Source of the DNA: Hibiscus mutabilis
Lineage: Eukaryota; Streptophyta; Magnoliopsida; Malvales; Malvaceae
Assembly: GCA_019671005.1 (NCBI GenBank)
Contig: CM033718.1
Location: 36,658,508-36,722,507, forward strand
DNA: 64,000 nucleotides
Reading direction: 5' to 3'
Numbering within the stretch: the first letter of the stretch is position 1; each line of letters opens with the position of its first letter. A model generated the notes under the pieces. The model saw only the letters and a program-made list of their open reading frames with translations. It did not search any database and was not told the origin of the DNA. The translations under genes were made by a program, and so were the position numbers. Positions 57,931 to 64,000 of the stretch are shown here, in pieces.

Positions 57931-59260
57931 GTTAGACTTAGGCTCATTTTAGTTGCATTGTTAGGCATTCATGCATAGTTTCAGAGTTTTCTTGTCTATC
58001 GAGCTTGGTGTTACGTTTTGTTTGTTTTTGTAAAGAAATAGTTGTTGGTTTGCCTTATTTTGTGCATGATGAATTGCAAACAATTGCCAAGAGATGTCGT
58101 GGCAAGTAAGGATAAGTATGAAATTGTCAAGCTAATTGCCAAGGGATGCCACGGAAAGTCATGATAATCTGCAGATTTAATTCAAATGCAAAGGATAATT
58201 ATCCCAGATTCAAAATTCAAATCTCCAATCAGTTAGGGATCTGATTACACAGATTCTACATGCATTTGGACTCTCTTTCCTCACATATTTAAGGGGATCG
58301 CAACAAGCAAACAAGGGAGTCGATCGTGAGAGAAAGATCAAATATAAAAGGGGGATTTGCGCATAGCATTCAACGCAGATTGGAGAAGTTCATCTTCTCT
58401 ATTTCTTTTATCTTGTATTGTGCAATCCACCCATGTCTGGGTGGGTTTTATTCCTTTGTATTTTGTTTTTACCCATCCATGAACTAATTTAATTTGGCTT
58501 AGGTTATCAAGTTTTGTTGGTGTGTAAAGATGAATGAATGGTTTTTGGTTTTTGATTCAACAAATTTCATTGTTTGTTCATTCTTGGTTCTTGATTTTCA
58601 CTTCAAAAGAATTGGGAAAGGAACTCGAGCACATCCATTTATCTAGGCTCGGGAGAGCTAGATTCATGAAACAAGTGAATACGGTTTCCATTCAAACAAA
58701 CGTTGGTGGGAACTAATCCACCTGAGGAATAAGGATCAAATTTCAGCAGCTAAAAGGAGTGTAAGATCGGTGTTGCTCACCCAAGGTTAACGCAGGGATG
58801 ATCACCAAGGCATGCACAAACACTTGTTCTTAGTTAGGGATAACACAAAGGCATTGAAGAACATTCCGTCAAACATTGAAGGAGGAAATGAAATTGCTAC
58901 GACATTTATTTAAACCTAATTGCCACAACATTTATCTAAACCTATTTTCCCCAACATTTGTCCAAATCCAGGTGCCACGGCAATTGACTTGCCTCAGCAA
59001 TTACATGCCACGACAATTCATTCGACAATTGTACCACTGCTCATGATAACTCGGCCTAATCTCTCACATCGATTTCTTCTTTGTATTTACTTAGTTTATT
59101 TTACTTGATATTCATCACCATTAAGCTATTTCTTTTACAATGCAGTAACTTATGCAAACTGGCCCAAACGAATCCCTATGGAGACGATACTTGATACATA
59201 TTATTTTATTACTTACGACGTGTATACTTGCACCATTTGCGTAGCACTTAAATCACAACA
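57931..59260 (+). mobile_element. Athila 5' LTR, missing first ~60 bp
   Basis: Matches 63592 to the window end (TTAGACTTAGG, CTTGGTGTTACGTTTTGTT, CTGCAGATTTAATTCAAATG). The first ~60 bp of the 3' LTR (63531-63591) have no counterpart; the joint is at GTTAG, a word also present in the flanking R1 repeat. It ends ATCACAACA before AGTTTTTGG. Confidence 0.75.
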
Positions 59261-59266
59261 AGTTTT

Positions 59267-59284
59267 TGGTGACATTGTCGGGGA
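59267..59284 (+). other. Athila primer-binding site (tRNA-Asp type)
   Basis: TGGTGACATTGTCGGGGA, a changed form of TGGCGCCGTTGCCGGGGA, the tRNA-Asp complement used by Athila/Tat elements. Confidence 0.7.
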
Positions 59285-59399
59285 TTGACAATTGGTATTA
59301 GGTTTTTTTGTTATTGTGTTTTTTATTTTTACTAACTTTTCTTTTTGTTTGTTTTATCAAAAAAAAATTAGGTGCGCTAAAAAGTTAAGGGAAATCAAC

Positions 59400-60210
59400 A
59401 TGTGGGGAAATAGAAGTCGATCTATTCGAGAGTTGATGTGGGAAGATAGGAATCAATCCAATAAAGAATTTCTTACACTCACCGATGATTACCTATACCA
59501 ACCGAGGAAAGCCCGAAGTGCCTATACCGTGGAAAACTCTTGCACTTATTGTGGAGAGCATCATGTGTTTGAAAATTGCCCTCACAATTCTGGTGCGTAT
59601 GGCTACATGAAGGACCATATACGGAACCGGCAGCAAAATCCTTCATGGTATGGTCAAAAAGCTCATTTTTTTTACTATGATAGTTTTGTTGCAAAAACAG
59701 ACATGCCTTAGCAATATAGTCCTTATCAACAACCAAGTTTCTTGGTAACAGATATGCCATTGCAATGGAGTCCTCATCAAGAGTACTCAAATTCCTTAGA
59801 GGAAATGTTTCAAGCTTTCATGGCTAGACCTAATTCTCTCATCGAATTCAATCAATTGTCGCCTCAATATGGTAACTTTCAAGATCTATCAAATTCTATG
59901 GATGCAAGGATGGCTAGGATGGATGCACTCATGAGAGATTCGGAAGATCAATTGAGGAGATTTACATATGCCATGGATAACATGCACCAACAATTTAAGT
60001 CCTAGGGATACTAGTGTCCCAAGGCAATAGGACAAGGAGAAATGCAAAGAGAGCTCCCCGATGTGTAGGGAACAACTAGAACCTTTAAGTCGAGAGGATG
60101 CCAATGAGAAAGACTGCCCAACACATGATGAGCCTAAAAAAAAAAATTGCCACGAAAAATATTGAGGAGCCTCAGCAAAGCGATACCGTGACAACACTCA
60201 GTGAGGCTAA
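59400..60210 (+). pseudogene. Athila gag, broken
   Basis: From MWGNRSRSIRELMWEDR (59400) the frame stays open to 59711, with the Athila knuckle CTYCGEHHVFENCPHNSGAY, NRQQNPSWYGQ, then a TAG. The next frame, 59742-60005, has YSNSLEEMFQAFMARPNSL and a coiled-coil-like SMDARMARMDALMRDSEDQL. It lacks the large N-terminal gag domain that Athila normally has, so it is internally deleted. Confidence 0.75.
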
Positions 60211-60379
60211 GAAGAGTAATGCTACAGCAAATTCTGAGGAATATGATCGTAAAGTGTTACAATGTTGATGCTGAAGAAGGAATCTGTAGATTGCTCTCAT
60301 CCACTTTTGCCACGATAATTGCATGACCACATGCAGGATCAACAAGATGACGAATATAAGCGGGTGATGGCTGAACCTT

Positions 60380-60841
60380 TTGAATTCCTTAAAAAATCAC
60401 CCCATCCATTTACAGGTATCTCTTGAGGAACCAACACCGGTAGATTTGAAGCCATCAAAATCTCACCTCATGGAGATATTTGAGAGACCTAAAGAAAATA
60501 GTGGTTGGACTTATATTCAGAAAATTGGTTCTTCCCTTGACTTACACCGAATTTCGGCAGAAGATTGCCACGACAATTGGCTACAACATCAATTGTCTGG
60601 ACAACGAAGGCTATATCCAACCATGATGAATGAGGTAATTAAATGGTTGGGTGTTGATGTAATTTTTCCTACTAATATATTCATACCTTCAAGAACAGTA
60701 GCAAGGTGGAGGGTATGCATGGACTACAAGGGAACACGAAAGAAAGACACATCCACCATGGTAACACAAAGGGGAGTAGCTGCAAGGACATTGCCCAACT
60801 CTTTTTGGGAAATAGTGTCACCAGATGGAGGGTGCAGATAG
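60380..60841 (+). pseudogene. Athila pol remnant (start of reverse transcriptase)
   Basis: An open frame of 153 codons, PVDLKPSKSHL, GWTYIQKIGSSLDLHRI, GQRRLYPTMMNEVIKWL, GVDVIFPTN and RWRVCMDYKGTRKKD, follows the order of the linker and first RT block in Athila pol (normal form …WRVCMDYRKLNKATRKD). The sequence stops there: no YxDD box, RNase H or integrase follows. A deletion right after the first RT motif made the element non-autonomous. Confidence 0.7.
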
Positions 60842-62680
60842 ATTATAAGAAGTATCGAAAATGACCCTCCTCAGGCTTTCTTTAGGGCAACCCTATTCCC
60901 TTCAATTTTTTATTTTATGATTATTTTGATTTTATTTTTTTTGTTTTCCATTTTGATAAAGCCAGGGTGTTGGAAGAAGCCCAGACAATCAGACTTGTCA
61001 TAGAAAAGAAACATGCCACGGCACAGGAACATGCCACGACAACTACCCCGATCCCAGAAGAACTCTTGATCCCACTACTGAATCAATTGGAGCAAATTGA
61101 AGCAAAGCATCAGCTTATGTGGCAATAAATCAACACCCATTGAGCACGATAATAAGTGAATTTAGGAGATGCATGAAAATACAACTTATAGTCATTTTTA
61201 TTTTTCTGTTTTATTTATTTTTGTTTTATTCTTTTTATTTTTATTTTTTGTTTAGATTTGTTTTTATCTTTTTGTTTTATCCCTTTATTTACTATTTAAT
61301 ATTTTTTTATTTTCTTTAGGATAAGAGTTCAAGGAGATTTGAAGATTTGGTTTAAGGGGTAAAGTTTTATTTAAATTTTATCCTCAAAGGAGATAAGGAT
61401 ATATTGTTCCAAAGGTTTTAAACACCTTTTGAAATTTTCACCCATTTTTTCCTTCAACCTCAGTTAACCCTAGCTGCACATCCCATTCTTCTTACATCCA
61501 TCACTGAACCTTTTTACCCCATTGATCAACCATTACTCCATCACTCACCATCACTCTACCATTAAAGACACCATTTACCCATCTTTTTCATCTTTTTTAA
61601 TCACCCTTTTCATTATCTTCTTGCAACTCTTGAGATTTTTCTTTTTATTCTTGTTCGCCACATTCACATCGTGGCCAAGAAATCTAAGCCTGAAGTCGGA
61701 TCGTGGTTGAAGGAGTCGCGTGGAATGAAGGGAACATGAAGGGGACGGTTAACCAAATTTTGCTAAAATCTGAAGCAAAGTTGTGGAACAACATCTTCGA
61801 AACTCATTTGATGTCAACTATGCATAATACTATTGTTTCCTCTTCTCATTTGCTTTTAACTCACTATATCTTTCATGTACGCACTATTAATATTGGTTGT
61901 ATACTTGTTAATGACATTTGTACGTGCAGCAAGATGGATATGGGCTCATTGTACTTCCCAAATTTGATCATGACACTTTGAAAAGATGTGCTAGTGCCAT
62001 CAGATGCAACAAATGAAAAGTTATAGTTGAAAGATGGTTGGTCCAAAAGCTATTACATGAAGATGATGGAAGAAGGACCGACAAAATTGTTCACGGTAAA
62101 AGGAGCTAAGGTTCCTAGACCTATCCCGGTAAGTGCACATGTCGCAACATTTACTTAGGTGCCATCTAACCTTGTTTGCCCATTGTTGCAATGATTGGAT
62201 CAATTGAAAGCAAAGCCAATTGTTCTGGCGCTTTGTGAAGGATCGAGATATCACTCAAAAGCGCGTTATATTGGAGGATAATCTGAATTGTAGTATACCT
62301 TTTCCTAGGGTCTCTGTCGAGTTACTTGCCCCGACAACTAAAGTTGGCAAGTATGTGCCAGTTGGGAATGCATTGCCGCAGCAACCACCCACAATGCACA
62401 AAGGTAAATAAATTCAGCTTAGGATTCGCAATGTACTAACTTTTGTCATGATTTTTTAGATTCTGAAGACACCACCTCTGCATCGTTGAAATTTCCACCT
62501 CTGACTATACCACCAATGTTAATGTTGAAGCGTAAAGCTTCTACACAAGAGGAGCCCGAGTAAGAGGTTGAGCCTGTTGAAGAGGTCAAGGAAACTGCGG
62601 TTCATGACCCAGCATCAGCTTCGCGTCAGCAGCCACCATGAGCCAAAAAATAGACCAAGCAAATGGCTCGGAGGAAATCC
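60842..62680 (+). other. Athila region beyond pol, ORF remnants of unknown role
   Basis: Contains a CATGCCACGGCACAGGAACA stretch with a frame EELLIPLLNQLEQIEAKHQL (about 61050-61125), a T-rich block 61190-61320, a frame beginning at VAKKSKPEVGSWLKES (about 61672), FVKDRDITQKRVILEDNLN (about 62230), and an acidic run EEPE…EVEPVEEVKE (about 62550). In Athila the region after pol holds an envelope-like ORF; none of its features can be identified here. Confidence 0.4.
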
Positions 62681-63066
62681 TAATTTGAGGTGATGACCTC
62701 TTTGATTAGTTCATTTTCATTTTGTTTTTATATTTGTTTTGTATTGCATGCATGGAGGACAATGCTTCTCTCGAGTTTGAGGAGATTTTGTTTTCATTTG
62801 TCTCATGGTTATTTGCATTCATTTTTTTGTCTCATGTTAGTTTGCATATGTTACTTTCCATGACAATTACCTGATAAAACTGTCAAAACTTGCTGTGATA
62901 TCCTATGATGAGTTTTGCCACTGCGCTTAGATGAGAAAATAATAGATTTTAGGTTGAGCATGGAGTTTACTTGAAATTTTGCTATGATGTTGCTTATATT
63001 GACATTGTTGTGACTTGTTGATTGGGGGAGACCTAGTAATCTGTATGTTATTAAATTGGAAAATGT

Positions 63067-63246
63067 GCTAGAGGTGTCTAACTAGCTCTAGCCAAAAGAA
63101 TAAAATTTGAATTAAGATAATTTCTTACTAGTGGTGCCCATCTGGCTCTAGTTTTCACGCATCGAGAATCGCTAGAGGTGCCCATATGGCTCTAGTTAAT
63201 TTAATTAAAAAGAAATTGCTAGAGGTGCCTAAAATTGGCTCTAGCG
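63067..63246 (+). repeat. Four consecutive CTAGAG/CTCTAG hairpins
   Basis: Copies at about 63068-63093, 63127-63152, 63171-63196 and 63218-63244 read GCTAGAGGTGCC…GGCTCTAG(T/C), each a 26- to 27-nt word with inverted ends (CTAGAG and CTCTAG) around a short loop. They precede the polypurine tract by about 280 bp. Confidence 0.85.
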
Positions 63247-63520
63247 GAATTAATTGTACCAGTAAGTTAATAATAAAACCTAAGGTTTGCGTGTAATCCT
63301 ATTGATTGACTTATACACAACTCCGAGCACACATTTTCACTATCATTATAGTTTAATTTTGAGTAACCCTTTGTGCTTTCCAATGATCTAAAGGTAATCA
63401 ATTCTTTGTGCCACGCTTTCGAGGATTGAAGTCAGGTAAGAAAGCATGTTTTTTGTGGTAAATGTCTTGGCAGGTAATTGTTAGTGTTTTGCATTGCTTG
63501 AGGACAAGAAATAGTTCAAG

Positions 63521-63530
63521 TTTGGGGGTG
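63521..63530 (+). other. Athila polypurine tract
   Basis: TTTGGGGGTG directly before the LTR start TGTTAAGTGTG; the AAGTTTGGGGGTGTG form is typical of Athila. Confidence 0.75.
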
Positions 63531-64000
63531 TGTTAAGTGTGTAAAATTACTACATTTTATACCCTTTTTACTCATATTATTGTTAGACTTAGGTTCGTTT
63601 TAGTTGCATTGTTTTTGAGTTTCCTTGTCTATCAAGCTTGGTGTTACGTTTTGTTGGTTTTCATGGAGAAATTGCTATTGGTTTGCCTTATTTTGTGTAG
63701 GATGAATTGGCAAACCAATTGTCGAGAGATGTCGTGGGAAGTGAGGATAAGGATGAAGGAATTACCGAGGGATGCCGCGACAAGTCACGATAATCTGCAG
63801 ATTTAATTCAAATGCAAAGGATAATTATCCCAAATTCAAATTCAAATGTCCAATCAGTTAGGGATTTGATTACACAGATTCGACATGCATTTGGACTCCC
63901 TTTCCTCACCTATTTAAGGAGATAGCAACACACAAACAAGATGAGTTGATTGTGAGAGAGAGATCAGATCTAAAAGGGGGATTTGCGCATAGCCATCAAC
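63531..64000 (+). mobile_element. Athila 3' LTR (cut by window end)
   Basis: Starts TGTTAAGTGTGTAAAATTAC and, from 63592, matches the 5' LTR to the last base (GGGGGATTTGCGCATAGC). The ORF 63537-63806 lies in the LTR and is not a gene. Confidence 0.85.

Larger units (their letters stand above)
57931..64000 (+). mobile_element. Athila-type Ty3/gypsy element, pol mostly deleted
   Basis: 5' LTR 57931-59260, tRNA-Asp-type primer-binding site, gag from about 59400, an RT-start remnant at 60380-60841, low-information ORF remnants to about 62680, an array of four hairpins, polypurine tract, and 3' LTR from 63531, cut by the window end. The internal region of 4.3 kb is far shorter than an autonomous Athila. 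The GTTTTTGG(C/T)G… leader, the gag zinc-knuckle type and the TTTGGGGGTG tract all point to Athila. Confidence 0.8.

Noticed and set aside
61119..61319. Phe/Leu-rich ORF as a transmembrane (envelope-like) protein
   Set aside because: It is a translated T-rich low-complexity run; the hydrophobicity follows from base composition. An envelope role cannot be supported.

Overview
This window is plant nuclear DNA, almost certainly from a dicot. It is AT-rich, has no bacterial-style operons, and consists nearly entirely of nested, decayed transposable elements: Ty3/gypsy of Tekay, Tat/Ogre and Athila type, Ty1/copia including a Sirevirus type, a CACTA-like DNA element and a hAT MITE. A few broken host-gene pieces remain. 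The mix of long TGTAACACCC…GGGTGTTACA LTRs, Tat LTRs and GCGGCGTTTT-type CACTA repeats resembles Malvaceae (cotton/cacao relatives), but that placement is a guess. I found no intact host protein-coding gene, no tRNA or rRNA gene and no CRISPR array.

Layout. 1-7.5 kb: the 3' part of a gypsy LTR (family A), an antisense gypsy gag, then a decayed copia element with one clear 3' LTR (6670-7467). 7.5-45.6 kb is a Russian-doll stack. An antisense Sirevirus-like copia (copia-2) is split between protease (7468-7886) and gag (44881-45590). Between them lies a CACTA-like element that carries exons of ribosomal protein L28. That element is interrupted by a complete Tekay-type chromovirus (7933-23872), whose LTRs enclose two head-to-tail gag-pol bodies, and by a second antisense Sirevirus (copia-1, 26893-44316). 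Copia-1 holds a hAT MITE, a Tat-type solo LTR, a 3.2-kb tandem duplication and two solo LTRs with perfect 5-bp target duplications (AGGTT, TTGGG).

45.6-57.9 kb: a lower-copy region with two related ubiquitin-conjugating-enzyme (E2) pseudogenes that keep TATA boxes and mostly legible exons but have Arg in place of the catalytic Cys, one F-box-associated-domain pseudogene, a ~420-bp tandem array, and several decayed copies of unnamed repeats with telomere-like TTTAGGG stretches. 57.9-64 kb: an Athila-type gypsy element with most of pol deleted. Its 3' LTR runs off the window.

No pathway can be read from the genes; the content is a record of transposition, recombination and decay. The most unusual signal is a palindromic word, TATCGATAC or a close variant, that occurs in PAIRS starting 20 or 21 bp apart. 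It is found in five LTR copies from three otherwise unlike families (two gypsy, one copia). Other notable points are the doubled gag-pol body, the L28 capture, the shared Cys-to-Arg change in both E2 copies, and four consecutive CTAGAG/CTCTAG hairpins before the Athila polypurine tract.
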